A DNA stretch of 64,000 nt from Mixophyes australis (GCA_036250195.1 JAVHZZ010000003.1:342965875-343029874), one strand, 5' to 3'; counted from the stretch's first letter, positions 32,990 to 46,607 are shown. Numbers and translations are program-made. Notes: generated by a model from the letters alone, not told the origin.

Positions 32990-35565
32990 AGTATAGTATT
33001 TAAGACAAGGTAGTTAATTTTTTCATTTGTCTTATTACTGTGTAACATATGTACATATATTATCACAAAGTCACAAAGTAGTTGCTTTTGTTTTTTGATG
33101 CAGTGGAGCTGCCGTATTTTTGGTGTGCACCAGACTGAACGGAGTCCCGTACCACCCTCTGACTCCCACACTCTGATCTTCTTTTGCATTTGATATTTTT
33201 ACATACCACACTTAGCTGCTACAACTTGTATATTTTGATAACTGTATCCCTGTCTTTGTCCCTAAAGGTTTTGCTTGTAGCATATTGTCAGTTGATAATT
33301 ATGTGTAAAGAAGTAATAGAACAGATATGACAGAGAGTAAAAAGTCCATCTGTTTCAAACCCCTCCAGACTGCTTTATAGCCATAAGTCACTGTAGTGTT
33401 TTGTTTTTTTTGTTTGTTTTTTTAAACTACAGTTCATCCTCCATGAGAAAAAACACAAATTCGTTTGTAGCAAACAGAAGGGAAAATGCCATGATTTGCA
33501 GTATATTATATATTGATCTACTAGAACTCCCAAATTAATAAATGGAAGAAGTTATCAACAGTGACCAGAAAGGAACTTGCTAAAAAAAAACATTTAATAA
33601 GAAATAAATATTCTGTGGAAAAATGCATAGTGCAGACTGGCAAATATTGTGCTGCGATGGTGGCAGGAAAAGGCCATAGAAGTAACGTGGGAAGCTCACA
33701 TCTTGTAAATGTATTTGAGAGGAAGGTTGGACCATCAGCACATTAATTTTTAGATGCATAAAAATAGTAAGCCCAAATAGTAGTATTATATTTTTATTTT
33801 TGCTTGCTATAGATTAGTATGATTGTGTAAGGTTATCCTGTTAGGTACGTTGATGAGGCATGGCAAGAGAAAGATTAAACGTTAACGTTAATTAAATGTT
33901 AGCACGAAACTGCACTATTTCAGTTATGTTATGATGTACAGATAGAGTCACGGTATTGCAAATTGTTTTCTCAAGCCATCTGAGATAGTTATCACTCGGG
34001 CCATTTGCATGCTGCAGTTCTGTGTGTTAGAGTCTGATGGCTCACGATTAGTTGAATTGTTTGCAGATAAGTTAGGCCCTTTCTGTAATCTTTAGTTCAT
34101 ACATCTGGACCATAAAAAGGTTGGTGCAAGCCTTGGGTGTGCCCTAAGCAATGCCCAACTCACAAGCGGTACTCCACCCCCCACTGCTTCTTACCTTAGC
34201 AGGCGGGAGGTGGGAGCCACACGTTCGGCTCTTCAGACTGGGAGTGTGGCATTTGGCTGTGACGTCAGAGCCAAGGAGACCACTCTCAGCGTATCACTAC
34301 ATGGAGGAGCACCAACAAGGAGCTTCATGTCAGTGGCCAGTGCTCCATGTGGAGGCTTCTTTGGGGCATTAAAATGATTGAATGAGTGTCATTATGTCAC
34401 TCATTTGGTGTTTTAGTTACCTGTAATCAATGGCGCCCCCTGATGGTAGCATCGCCTCTAGCAGTTTCCCAATGGTTACCTGCTGCAGCTATATTTTTCA
34501 GATACACCGAGATTTCTACTAATCTGTGTTAAAGTAGCTGCCCAAGCAGTAACATAGCGTGCATGGTCCAAAATATGATTGTGATGCTCAATTGTAATCT
34601 TACCAAATTCTTGCAGAAAATGACCAGGTATGCTTGTCAGTGCAGTCAAAATATGTCCCAAATGGCCAATGCATGGCATAATCCTCTGGACCCACTAACA
34701 GACACTTGTGTGATCTATGAGTTCGTAATTTTGCCCAAGCACCAAACAGCCAGATCTTGTATGATTTAGCAACCCAATTGTGTGGCCAACTTGGAAATGG
34801 ATAATGTTTCCTGGCCCTTGGCTCATGTGTACCCAGCATTAGAATAAATGAGGTTTCGAAGAAGCAAATAAGTTAGAAGAATTTCATAAGGGGACAGGGG
34901 GCTGCACTTGCTTTCCACTAACATATCAGCAGGATAATTTGCGTGTTTGTAAGGGTCCCCTACGTTTTGCTGCACCTCAACAACCTGAGCTTGAGACAGA
35001 TGCTTCGGGTTTAACTTATTACAGCCACACATCTATTTCACACTGCTTTGTAAATAGGATCCATTTAAAGCACATCTGTAATGTTAACAAGTCGAATGTG
35101 CGTACATTACTTCATACGTAGTTGCGTTTGATGAAGCACATCCACACTTTGTTCTATTAGGGACTCTGTTCCTTCCTCTGTCGAACAATCGGCTTCTTTC
35201 TTGCTTCTGTCCCCTTCTCACATCTTTATACTAATATGTTACTTACAGCCCTGTTCTCACTAAAATGATCACCTGGACCCATGAGAGAGTCTCCATACAT
35301 GGCAGCTATTTACAGCTTCTCTTTCAGGAGATGCAGAAGAGACCACCATGAAGTCGGGGGCGACTTAATGACGAGCTTGCACCATAACACCATCCCCCAC
35401 AGCAGATGTCATCACAGTGGATTCTGCCCACCATTTCTCGCTCTCACCATCAATTCTCTTGGGAGTCAGATCACCATGCTCATCACCTGCCACTGTGAAC
35501 ATTCACATGAAACTGGAGGTGAAGATTGAACACAATTAGTTGCTCATACCCTAGGTAAACACATT
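32990..35565. other. intergenic, no gene seen
   Basis: About 2.6 kb without recognisable repeats or genes. Scattered frames of 60-82 codons (for example 35281-35529 plus) have no family resemblance. The region 34150-34450 is more GC-rich but shows no paired termini. Confidence 0.4.
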
Positions 35566-36242
35566 GGGCCTAATTAATTAAGACGCGCAAAACGCACGTA
35601 ATTCGGCCATGCGCACATCCGTCTTCACCTACAAGCGGATCTAAGATCTAAAAAAATGTCTCTAGTCAAACTTGGGTTGTAGGTGCGCTCTGTATATACA
35701 GCAACTGCAGTATTGAGACAGACACAACACAGTGTAGGCTACGATCACTACATATGTGCAATATAAAGTCCCAGCAGAATGCACAGGAGGAAAAAAAATA
35801 GTATTCAATTATTGTCACCTGTTAATAATATAATCATTAAATGTTTTTTTTTACAAGAAATACATTTGGCAGGATTTTATTAATGCCCAGTGTACATAAA
35901 GTTCATTTTTACAGTTGCTCTTGATTGCAAACACATGTTCTTGCATGCATACTGGACTGTCATCAATATCACTCAGCACTTACACCTCAGAGATGGTCTT
36001 AGATTGAATCAGACAGATGTTTGTGCACTCAACCTTGACACACCCTTACTGTACATTGACTACATGCATACGACCCTTCCCTCCCCCATGAAATTGTAGG
36101 CAGACAGAAGTGTCCTTTGCGATCAGAGATTAATTGGATGTACCTGTTCACAGGCGTGTAGTCCTTTTCTTAGCATTGGCAGTGCAATTGTACACAAAAT
36201 ACAGCACCTATCGGCATTAACGCGCCTTAATGAATCAGGCCC
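35566..36242 (+). mobile_element. Harbinger-like non-autonomous element, family D, best copy
   Basis: The 677-bp element starts GGGCCTAATTAATTAAGACG and, read from the other end, GGGCCTGATTCATTAAGGCG. It is flanked by the 3-bp repeat ATT (35563-35565 and 36243-36245). GGGCC ends with a 3-bp AT-rich duplication are Harbinger-like. The terminus is the same as that of family B although the interior differs. A 69-codon frame inside has no transposase features. Confidence 0.8.
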
Positions 36243-37445
36243 ATTATGTATAATCACTGTCCAAAACACAATAGAAATATACCATTTAAAAACAAAATGC
36301 ACTAAAAATACACTGAAATCATAGAAATTCGGTAAGTGCAGGTATCAAAATGGTCCAAAAATAGATAAAAAAAAGTACATGCAGTTACATTTTTCATGTA
36401 CTTTAGCATAGTAGACATAAGAAAAGTTGTTTCAATTTTCCCTCAAATTGAGTTTCCAGGAGGAACAGGGCTCTTCTCAGAGGTGCGATATAATCTTCGA
36501 GATCTGCTTTTTCTTTCTTCTTTCTCTTTCTTCACTGTTCTGCATATTAGTCACTGTATTTGTAAATTCACAAATGTATAGTCTATGAATAATTCTGGGA
36601 CAGAGATGGTCAATGCATTCTGCTGTCTGGCAGGACTGTAAACACTTAAGGCCAAATTCCACAGGCGAAAAACATGCAACATTCAACAGTTTTGAAATGT
36701 TCACTCATCTCCAATAGTAAGAAACCTGCAGCCAACATTCCAAAAATGCTGCGAAAATGTAGTCGAGCCCTAGAACAGAGACTACATTTTTTTTGTTTCC
36801 TGCAAGACTTAATTGATAGTGAGATGGATCACCAGTTACGTTATTGCTCAAACAATATAATGTTTGCTTTTATAGGAATGATATTGTACCATAGAATACA
36901 ACATAAAACATGATTCTTATTGGGATAAGGTGTAAATGAAGAATCTGAACTGTTTACTGCCAATGATCTTGATATTTAGTCCATAAAAATGCAGCTAGGA
37001 AAAGTTAAAGGTTTTTTTTTTTAGCAAAGAAGATATTCATTCACAGATGGATACACAGTGTTTTATCACAAACTTATCAGGGCGCTCAAGGGTGAATGTC
37101 TAAGTAGGGATAGGACGGAGGTCAAAATTATAAAGAGTTTGGCGGCGTTCAAATGTGCAAATTCAAATACTTATTATGCATATAAAATAAAAAGATAATT
37201 GCACAACTGTTTTGAATAGAAAGATCCAAACTGTACAAAAAATTATCTATATAAAGCACACAGAAATTAAGAAAAACACAGCAGTAATGGTCGTCCAAAC
37301 ATCAGTAAGTAAGCAGCCGTGGGAGTGTGGATGACAGCTTACAGCAGTAACCTTCAATGACATACTTCAACAAGTCAAATTGCTGTTCTGATGGTTGAAG
37401 TGCCTTGTACAGTATGATATATTTATAGCAAAGCTTGATCTTTAT
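36243..37445. other. intergenic, no feature seen
   Basis: AT-rich unique sequence. Overlapping frames at 36396-36913 on both strands have no domain. Confidence 0.4.
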
Positions 37446-37649
37446 GGGGGGAATTCAATTGCTTGCGATGTTGCGTGTGGGCATCATGCCGTATACATTG
37501 CGGGCAGTCACGGTAGAAATCTCTCCTCGTTTTCCCTTCCACCTCTATGGGGTGCGAGAAATTTTTTTGTGGAGATTTCTGTTAAATCTCTGCCACGAAA
37601 TGTCTCATGGACATTCCAGAGACACGTCATGGCTAATTGAATTCCCCCC
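37446..37649. mobile_element. Harbinger-like MITE, 204 bp
   Basis: Starts GGGGGGAATTCAATTGCTTG and ends CTAATTGAATTCCCCCC, with a perfect terminal inverted repeat of about 16 bp. It is flanked by the 3-bp repeat TAT (37443-37445 and 37650-37652). The 140-codon frame that spans it and the next element has no domain. Confidence 0.8.
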
Positions 37650-37682
37650 TATGTTTGTTCTGTACCTTTCCTATTACACCTT

Positions 37683-38269
37683 GGGGCAGATTCAATTGAC
37701 CGCATTATTCTCGAGAGTGACACGGCCTGGCACTATTACTGTTAATGGACCTCATTTAGAGTCGGACGCAAAGTCTGAAATAGGCGCTTCTAACCAAAAA
37801 ACACTACCACGCATGTACAGAAAGACCCAAATCCGCCTGCATCTTGGATGCAATTAGCACTTGCGACAGCTTGCGGCTCACTACAAGAGAATGGGAGGAA
37901 CACGGATTTGTGAAGGCGTGACCATGTAAATACATCCTAGTCGCAGCCAGGAGCAGACGCAACACACGTCAAAACAGGGCTAAAGCTGTGCAGCAGGAAT
38001 TAGGTGGCGCAAGCATTAGCTAGCTGCAGGAACTGCTCGCAGCTTGATAGGGTATTAAGAGTGGGACGGAACTGGGGTTGCTCGCCACTTGTAATACCCT
38101 ATCAAGCTGCGGCACACTCCCACTCCTAAACTTCTTAAACGGACTTTGCGTCCGACTCTAAATGAGGTCTAATATGGTCATTTTAAGGCGGATTTCTGCT
38201 GTTCTATTGAAATTACCGCGCGCAGGCCGCATTACTCTCGAGAGTAACACGGTCAATAGAATCTGCCCC
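37683..38269. mobile_element. Harbinger-like MITE with long inverted repeats, 587 bp
   Basis: Starts GGGGCAGATTCAATTGACCG and, from the other end, GGGGCAGATTCTATTGACCG. The arms share CTCGAGAGT and CCTCATTTAGAGTCGGACGC with its mirror GCGTCCGACTCTAAATGAGG, so similarity extends about 120-150 bp inward with gaps. An inner palindrome TTGATAGGGTATTA/TAATACCCTATCAA lies near 38044-38106. The 3-bp flanks are CTT on both sides. It begins about 30 bp after the previous MITE. Confidence 0.82.
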
Positions 38270-39629
38270 CTTATGTATTATACTTAATTTTTTAGATATA
38301 ACTTTGTTTATGTTTCTTCAATGTCATGCATTTTGCATTTGGTTGTCCCGCATTTTCCCTATTGGACCTATACATTTAATGTAATATGACTGTTTCTCCA
38401 CTGTACAGCCCTGAAGAATTTTGAGGCAGCTTATAAATATAATAATAATAATAATAATAATGATAAAACAGGCAAAGCACTAAACTACATATTAACAGAT
38501 GGGCTTCCCATGCACAATTATTATTGGTTAGAAAAAATGTGGCTAGGTTTGGCTGAAGCAAGACACCATCTGCAAAGAATTTAGAATCTTCCAACATTTA
38601 CAAGACAATTGTAAGTTTTCAGTGTTGAGATAAAAGATATTGCCCAGTTATGCCGCTAATCTTCCACGGGGAATTTTTGACCTACTTTGTATCCCCAAGC
38701 AAAACATAATGAGATTTACAATCTGTATTGCCCGTAATCCGGTTTGGCTCAAGGTGAATAGGTAACTCAATTATTCAGTAACTACAGAAGAGTAAAACAA
38801 TCAGTTTATTGTGTCATGGTAGCAGCTTCACCGGGGCTGGCAGATATATGAGAATTGGCAAGAGCTAATTAAAAATGCACAATGGTTCGAGAGTCTGAGT
38901 GTGACATTTCATGAAATAGTATGTAGATTAAATAGGAGACTCTGCAAGAATGAATATACATTATATGTAGAATTTTTTTTTATGCAGTTATACATTTTTT
39001 TTAACCTAAATAATGCCATGTGCTAAAATTAGTCTTTGGATGTGGATATTAGCAATTATAATATGCACAAATAAACTTATATAAAAAAAACAAAACACAA
39101 GTCGAATAAAATAATAATATTATTATTATAAAAATTAAACGATAAAATGAACAAAGATCTTACATTCCTGAAATGACTTTAATCTTTCACAAAAGCAATG
39201 AAAATCCAAATGTAATTTGCACTTATTCCTTACTGAATGTGGGCTGGCTAGCTAGTTGCACTCCCAAGCAAAAACAAGATTTTTAGCTTATATTTTCAAT
39301 GGGAAGCATTTTGCACCTATTAGGAACTTTTTATACAGCAAAGTACATTGCTAGGCATAGTTATAACAATGTAATTCAGGTGTATGATAAAGACATATGC
39401 ATGACCGATGTACAATCATTCTCATGATTTATGTAACACAAAATAAATGCTGGAGAATGGTCTTTTTTATGAGACAAAAAATAAACATTGTAATTAAATA
39501 AAGAGGTGGTCCAAAAATCCAGACATTTAAATTGAGGTTTTTGCTATTTCTCTTTCCCATGGGGACATGCAATCCTGCAAAGTGATTTCATGGGGCAATT
39601 TACAGAAATGGAATGTGGCGTACAGGCAA
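38270..39629. other. intergenic with (TAA)n microsatellite
   Basis: A SINE-tail-like fragment with TGTACAGCCCTGAAGAATTT and a (TAA)n run lies at about 38395-38462. The rest is unique AT-rich DNA with no recognised gene. Confidence 0.45.
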
Positions 39630-39752
39630 GAAACCTTCTAAAAAGAAAAAGTGGAGATGTTGCCCATAGCAACCAATCAGATTGTAGCTAACATTTATCT
39701 ATATTTTCATCGTAGAAAATGATAGCGAGAATCTGATTGGTTGCTATGGGCA
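39630..39752. mobile_element. palindromic MITE, family A, copy 4, truncated
   Basis: The arms GTGGAGATGTTGCCCATAGC and CAATCAGATTGTAGCT pair with GAGAATCTGATTGG and GCTATGGGCA. The right arm stops at GGGCAGACCC, so the distal part of the right end is missing. Borders are approximate. Confidence 0.8.
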
Positions 39753-41969
39753 GACCCATATTCTCTTATCTCATATTAATAATAATAGTAATAAGTTGTG
39801 CTTATGAACTTATGCCAAAAATGGAAGTCGGATAACTTTGTTTATCTAATTGACTATGAAATTTGCCACAGGTTAATAAACATGGAACAAAGCTTATACT
39901 CTTCATAGGAAAAAAAACTAACTAATATCATCAGATCATTAAAAAATATTTAATTTAAGGGAATCTTTTATACTTTTATCTAGGCATTTTCAGTTGAAAA
40001 TTTTATTTGTTTTTAGCATCAGGTGTTCAGAATTTTAATTAGCAAAATTGTTGACAGTACATCACAGCTATTACCGCCGCATTTGTCAAATCTTTGATGT
40101 GGGGTATTAGGAAAATGCATTTTTATCTGCGATTTTTACTTTGTCATATTAAGATGACTTGTAAATTATCACAAGCCATTACACACATCTCATGATCAAT
40201 TAACTTGAATCTGTAACCATTCTGCGAGTGATGGAAGGATATTAACTAAGAAAGGAACACCTACAAGATTACTTGTGATGAAGAATGTTTGATAAATTGA
40301 TAAAGAAGTGTAATACCCTGCCTCATTAGGTATCAACAAGACTTAATCTACAGAGACATTTACATATAAGGAGGAAGTCAGTTGCTTTGTGAATATATTT
40401 TCTATTTATTGTACCAAATATCTTATCAAAAGAGAGGGTATATCTTAGATTTTTTTTTATTTCTATGTAGAGAATTCTGTCTTCATCAAAAAATGTTAAA
40501 GCCAAATCGCAATAAAGGAATGTAGCTCTAGCCCAGTATTGATGTTTATTATTAGATCTTTGAGAAGGATTGTCCTGAGCTGACCGCTTATATTGATGCA
40601 TCCATTTGTGCTGCTGTATGTAATTGTAACTTTGTATTAGTCGCACAATAACAATGGCACATTTAAAATAAGATGTGACTCGGGGTACAGTGGACTATGA
40701 AAAATAAAGAACCTGTTAGACTGCAGCTTGTTCAAAAGAAGGTGTAAATGGACTTGTTTAACCATTTTCTTTTTCCTCTGCATTTTTGGTAGAAATGATC
40801 CCATCAAATTGATTTAAAGCTGCAAACCCACAAAACCTTTATTTTCAAAAAACAAATTTTGTATCTGTTTAACACAAAGCGGAAAGCAATTTTCTAGGAT
40901 GTCCTTTTAAAACTCAATCTTTACTTTGTGGGGGAGACTGATATGGCTGCAGAGACTCATCTGGAACACATTTGCATTTCTGCACTCATGCTCGTTACTG
41001 AGGGGAGGCTTGGCAGAGATATGATGGGGTGGGGGATTGTGCTGTGAATGAGCACGTTGAGAAGAGTTGCATTCCAAAGCCTCTCTGCTTACTACATCTT
41101 ATGTTTTGTTGACTGTGTTTGCCATGATAGATGCATAACACCTTACAGCAAGCTGTAAATCATTAATAGGAACACCACTATGTATCTTTTTACAGTAAAC
41201 CAAGTGATCGATGTTAAAAAACACACACATCATTTTTTTTTATTGTATTGCAGCTTGCACATCTTTGGCAAATACAGGGATAATCATGGGGATCCCTACT
41301 TTTTCACTCTTTTCCAGAAACCATTATCTATTCCTTGCACTGCACATGCTAGCATTCAATGTATGCAGTCTTCCAAAATTGAATAAATCTTTAGTATCAA
41401 AAATCAGTTCTCAACCTGGAAGTTAGTATAAATGTATCATACTTTAAAACAATCACCTACAAATTATATAAGCATGAAATACAAATGAAACAAATGTATA
41501 CTATAGATGACTATCTGCACACTTAAAACTTAATTTTAATAATTTTTTAAACAGTAATAATGTTTACATTTTGATCTAGAGATATAGAGATATAGATTTA
41601 ACCTATTACTATGCTACAAAATCACATAGTTCATTCCATAGCATAGATCAAGCAATTATGAAAGAGGAAAGTCAGGATAATTATGGTATTTAATACAAAG
41701 TAGTACAATCTTTTGCTGCTCAAATATTGGTTTGATTGGTAGTTTGGTACCTATGACCAAATCAGACAACTGCTGCATCAAGTATGTCTCTATTCTGGCA
41801 GAACTAATATTTTATGATGGTAGATCACGTTGGTACACTGTGTTTGTGTATGATGTCATCTGATGACCTAGAGGTGGAGGATACCACAGGCCACATTTAC
41901 ATTGCAATGTGGCTGTTTAATGTGGTAAATGTGCAATTTTGTCACCCATATGTGCTCTTAAACAGATCT
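39753..41969. other. intergenic, no gene seen
   Basis: About 2.2 kb of AT-rich unique DNA. The 106-codon minus frame (40326-40646) and overlapping plus frames near 41180-41426 lack recognisable domains. The part at about 40300-41120 is repeat-poor. Confidence 0.4.
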
Positions 41970-42147
41970 GGGGGTAAATGTATCAAACCTTCTATAAAGG
42001 AAAATTGGAGTTGTTGCCCAGAGCAACCAATCGGATTATAGTTATCATTCTAGAATGTACTATATAAATGACGGGTAGAATCTGATTGGTTGCTATGGGC
42101 AACACCTCCCCTTTACCGTTTTAGAAGGTTTGATACGTTTACCCCCT
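41970..42147. mobile_element. palindromic Harbinger-like MITE, family A, copy 5
   Basis: The ends GGGGGTAAATGTATCAAACC and GGTTTGATACGTTTACCCC enclose arms with GTTGCCCAGAGCAACCAATC and GATTGGTTGCTATGGGCAAC. The flanks CTG and CTA are compatible with a 3-bp duplication with one change. Confidence 0.85.
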
Positions 42148-42830
42148 AGGTTGTTCTGCAATTGGGCTGAATGACAGGATTGCATTTTATTTGGCCAGCT
42201 TAAAAAGAATTAGGTTGCGTTTCTATTCTCTGCCTTGCAATATTGGAAGTCGTTGTGAAAATGTAGACCAAGACTTTTCCCATTTTCATACAGTCAGCAC
42301 ACAGGTGTCTTCCATTTCTACAGGAGCTGATAGGGTATTGTACTGTGCTAACAAAATATTACAATTGTAGAAGTGCACCTTCAAAGCCTTATAATATTAC
42401 TCTTCTCATCAAGTATGGTGAACGAGGTGAAGTAGCTTGTTTTGGAGTAATGCGCAGGATCACCCACAACCTCACCAGTATGGAGTCAGTCTGGGTTAGT
42501 TGATTATTTTTTGTACAATTCACAGCATGTAGCACATCTTTAATTGAGTGAATTGTCCACCAGCTACATGAAGGCGATCTCTCAGCCCACAGGCCCGACA
42601 TGGCCCATATAGAAGAGACATACATAGACACACTTGGTCTACGTGACATTTGATGAATTCTGCAAAAATAAAACAGTTTTTTCTTTCTCAAAAAGGGTCA
42701 ATTCCCAGCAGGCGTGACTGCACCATATAATCTAGACAGTAGGTGTTAAAAAGATCTATGGACTCGACCAACCATGAGATATCTGTATATTACCACTGAA
42801 AATTAATGTTCTGTACTACTTCTCACTGTA

Positions 42831-42865
<35 letters not shown>

Positions 42866-43247
42866 TATACATCATGCATCACCGCTAATGAATCAGGTAT
42901 TCCACATATACCAACACCTTAACCCGTCACAGAAGATGCAATCATTTCTTACAATTGATTTTTAGCTGATTCAGTTGGCTTTACAAAGCTCATTACTTAT
43001 TTTCAAACTATCTGCAGGTTTTGTGAGCAATAAAGGTGTGCTACTATTCCTAAGTGCTGTGGGATGTAAGCAATAGGGAAAAGCAAGGTACACACTTGTA
43101 TCAATGAGACTCATTCATGAAATGTATCAATGATCCTCATTCATAAAATGAAGTTCATTGAGGCCCACATGTGGGCTATATGCAAATAGCCAATCAAAGC
43201 AGGTTTTCTCACATTGTAGCCAATCAAAGCAAAGCCGCTCTTTATTT
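42148..43247. other. intergenic, contains (TA)n at 42829-42866
   Basis: Unique sequence plus one TA microsatellite. The 100-codon minus frame at 42389-42691 has no recognisable domain and no supporting splice context. Confidence 0.4.
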
Positions 43248-43537
43248 CCTACTTACCAACTCTCCCGGAATGTTCGGGAGACTCATGAATTCCGGGTAGG
43301 TCTCCTGGACTCCTGGAAATATAGGGCATTCTCACTAGGAAGTGGGCAGAATTTGGAGCCTCGTGATGCAATTCTCAGAGAATTGTGTCATTTGGACCCA
43401 TGGTAAAAAGATGTGATTTTGTATCATCAAGTCACTGGGGCGGGGCCAAAAGATGCAATTCGCTGAGTCCCACCCCCTCACGCCCACCTCATCCCCGGGA
43501 TCTCCTAGAGACCATTAATGAAAAGTTGGCAAGTATG
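43248..43537. mobile_element. hAT-type MITE, family C, copy 2, perfect 8-bp TSD
   Basis: The 290-bp element starts CCTACTTACCAACTCTCCCG and ends AAAAGTTGGCAAGTATG. It is flanked by perfect CTTTATTT at 43240-43247 and 43538-43545. Internal blocks CGGGAGACTC, AGGAAGTGGGCAGAATTTGG and GGGGCGGGGCC are shared with the 53.4-kb copy. The 82-codon frames overlapping it are not genes. Confidence 0.9.
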
Positions 43538-43545
43538 CTTTATTT

Positions 43546-45029
43546 GTTACATGTGGAAGACCTGTCATTCGTAGAGGAATGTTTATTTTTTGCAGAACTG
43601 ATTCCTCCAGGCTGGGGCTGTGTGTCACTATGACAGGAGAGCCCTATGCTGTGGGTTTCCCTCTTTTTTTATTCATCATCATCAAAGTGATAGTGATGAT
43701 TGGCATATCTTGTAGGCGGCCACATTCCAACACACGATTTAATACTTGTTACTCAAAATAACAATTTAAGTATGTAATCTTTGTATCCTAAATCTTACAC
43801 ATATACATGTGAACCACAAATACATCCAATTCTAAATGAGCACCATAACGACAAATTTGTTATTTGTCACATGTCATTCCATTTTAGGACTTGATGCGGG
43901 CTCGATGATTGTCTATTATGTCAGGATATGTAAAAGTGCAAGTTTAAAAGAGGGTATACTTTCTTTTTCACATGACAGCATATTCCCTGTTTTATGTTTT
44001 TAGTAACGAGTTACAGTTCACTAAACTTAATATTAAATAAAGGAGACGAATAAGGCCATTGTGTGTTTGTGTGTGTTCCGATTGCTATCTATAATATTTA
44101 ATTAGACTGTAATTAGCGACTGGCTTCTAAATTACCTTTTCACTGCTTGCCTTACCTTACATATCTCTTTTGTATTGGTTTGGTATCTATTTTAAACAGG
44201 CAAGGAGTCATAATTAAACGTTAATTCTAAAACTCTTGAGAATTCCGGATGAAAATGACCTTAAAAAACAAACTTGTTTGCAATGCTGTTAGGAGTACAC
44301 GGCACATTTTAAAATGAGAGGCTACTTAGAAGAACCATGCACTTAACTAGCAAATCATTTCTACATGTGGTTTTGGTAATTTTAGCCCTAATGTCCACTT
44401 TGTTGTACCTTAACGTAACACTCACTTATTCCAAGCTTTGAAATGCTCTTTTTTTTTCTTGTTAAAAAGTAATGAAAAGAAACAGACTTAGCTGACCTTT
44501 AAATAACTGCCTATTAAATTTACTATAGCATGTGCAGCACGCCAAACCGGTAGCCGGGCTGGTTAATGGTTTGCTCACCAAATGCAGAGTCATTTTTGTT
44601 GTTCGAGAGTCTGTAGAAAATAAAAAAAGTGAAGATCTGCACTTTCTCACACAATGCAATATATGGCTTTAATTCGACCTTATTATGAAGCCTAAAGCAA
44701 GAAGGAAAAGCAATAAAGGGAAAGTTGTACACACAAAAAAAAGAACTTTTTGAATCTGCTTATTGCCAATTCTCTCTTTTTTATTGAATAGTAGACCAGA
44801 GTTTTTTTCAGTAAACATTATTTATCGTGAGGTGTCAGCATTGTTGAGTGTGAACTGAACTTTTTAACATATATTGTAATCTTTGTTTGCATATTACATA
44901 ATGGGAAAGAGAATGACCCAATATTTTAGCAGTGACACCTTGGAGTAGAATTGTCATGATCACTACTCCATGTTTTTCATTTACTAAAATTTAACAGACG
45001 CAAGTGTCTTCTGATGTGATACAGAGAGC
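43546..45029. other. intergenic, repeat-poor
   Basis: No transposon is recognised. The part at 43860-44900 lacks microsatellites, and the AT-rich segment near 44085-44120 contains TTAATTAGACTGTAATTAGC, homeodomain-type TAATTA cores. It is a candidate conserved non-coding region, but I have no comparative evidence. Confidence 0.35.
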
Positions 45030-45329
45030 CAGGGGCAAACGCAGGATTTGTAGAGGGGGGATTCCACACCACGCCGCCAGTGGGCGTGACCAGCATGAAT
45101 GGGGGCGTAGCTATAATTTTAGACAGTGCTTGGCTGCTCTCTAACTCTTCATATCCCCATAATATACATGGGCAATGCTGCGCGGACTACTGTTAGGTGC
45201 ACGCAGCTCTCTCTTTTCCTGCAGAGCCGTGTGAAGCGGGGGCAGGGTCCTGCCACCTCAATTATACAGTGCCCCAGACTTGGAGGGGGTTTTCCAGGCA
45301 CTAGGAAACCTCCCCTCGGTTTGCCTATG
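45030..45329. mobile_element. MITE with 5-bp TSD, family E, copy 1
   Basis: The 300-bp element starts CAGGGGCAAACGCAGG and ends with the complement of CATAGGCAAACCGAGG. It is flanked by perfect AGAGC repeats (45025-45029 and 45330-45334). Its interior matches the element at 57189 along its whole length, including GTGGGCGTGACCAGCATG, ACTACTGTTAGGTGCACGCA and AGAGCCGTGTGAAGCGGG. No transposase is encoded; the 74-codon frame is incidental. Confidence 0.85.
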
Positions 45330-45334
45330 AGAGC

Positions 45335-46599
45335 TGTGGATTTTCCTTAGATCCCCAAAGCAGCACTCCTGGAGTATTTATAGGTGCAGTACATATCATG
45401 TTAATAGTCCAGTGTTTTCTACTAATCTGACCTTGATATAAGTCACATATGTCCCCACTACCACTTCCATAACTTTATATGCAATGAGATAATAAACACC
45501 TATGTAGCCCAAACTGCACTAAAGACCCTGACCCCTCCGGTGTTTGTCAGGTATGTAACTAGACCAGGCTCTGGGCCGTTAGCTGGTGACATCCATCAGT
45601 CACAGCTTCTGAGGTAAGCTGTTGTCAATTGCTAACAATGCAGAGTGTGTAAGACGTATCCCACATTCTGTGAAAAAATGCAGAAGGAAAACACAGAGAG
45701 AGAGAGGTGCACAAACTAACTGAAATGTCCTGAGCTATTCACAGCTAAACTAACCCAAAGATAGCACAAATCCTTGACTTAACACTTAAGCCGGCCCTGC
45801 CCATCGCAATATCAGTAGCAAATTTAGGCAATTGACATGATATCGTAGAATGCGTGACCTCAAAATGACTCTATCCAATTGGTAAATATGGTCTTAAAAT
45901 GATTGCTATCTGACTGTGTGTACAAACAGAATCCAGACAAGCAAGAAGTGGTTCAGACTCTCAGGCATCGCCATTGGGTGGCCAGCATAATCCATGGAGC
46001 AACAGCATCACATCATCTTCTCCACCTGTACATATACAATTATCTTGTTTCATAAAAGAAAAACAGAACATAATTAATGATTTACTAAACATAATGAACC
46101 ACATCTGTCTAGTAAAAAAACCAAAAAAGGTTATTGGCATATTCTCTCAGCATAAAATTTGAACAAAATTTTCATATGAGCAGCAAGGTCTGAAAAACTT
46201 CTGCTTCTCTTTCTTGATCCAAACACGTTGATGTAAAATGTAACCATAGGGTGAAAGGGAAAGTTTTGATTTTTATATAAACAAAAATATTTCTGGTTGA
46301 ATCTGAAAGACAAAACCATGTGTATCCATTAATATTTTCTAAGGCAACCAACTTATTATTATTTTATATAAGTGGTGTCTGAAATGACTTTGTGGCAACA
46401 GATGAATGTGGTTGCCTATTATCCAGTTGACAAATGATAACCTATGAGATTAAATTTGTGCATATACATTTATAGAAATTCACACTTGATATTTTATGAC
46501 TTGATGTTTTGGTCTATTCTTACATAGAAGACAAGCTATTTTAATTTTTAACGGCGTTGAACAAATACACTAAAAAGACATCCCACGATAACCCACATG
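45335..46599. other. intergenic, no feature seen
   Basis: Unique sequence with short frames only, none with a recognisable domain. Confidence 0.4.
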
Positions 46600-46607
46600 A
46601 TTTTAAC

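Noticed and set aside
37435..37857. 140-codon plus-strand open frame
   Set aside because: It runs through one MITE, the gap and the arm of the next. No domain or splice context.
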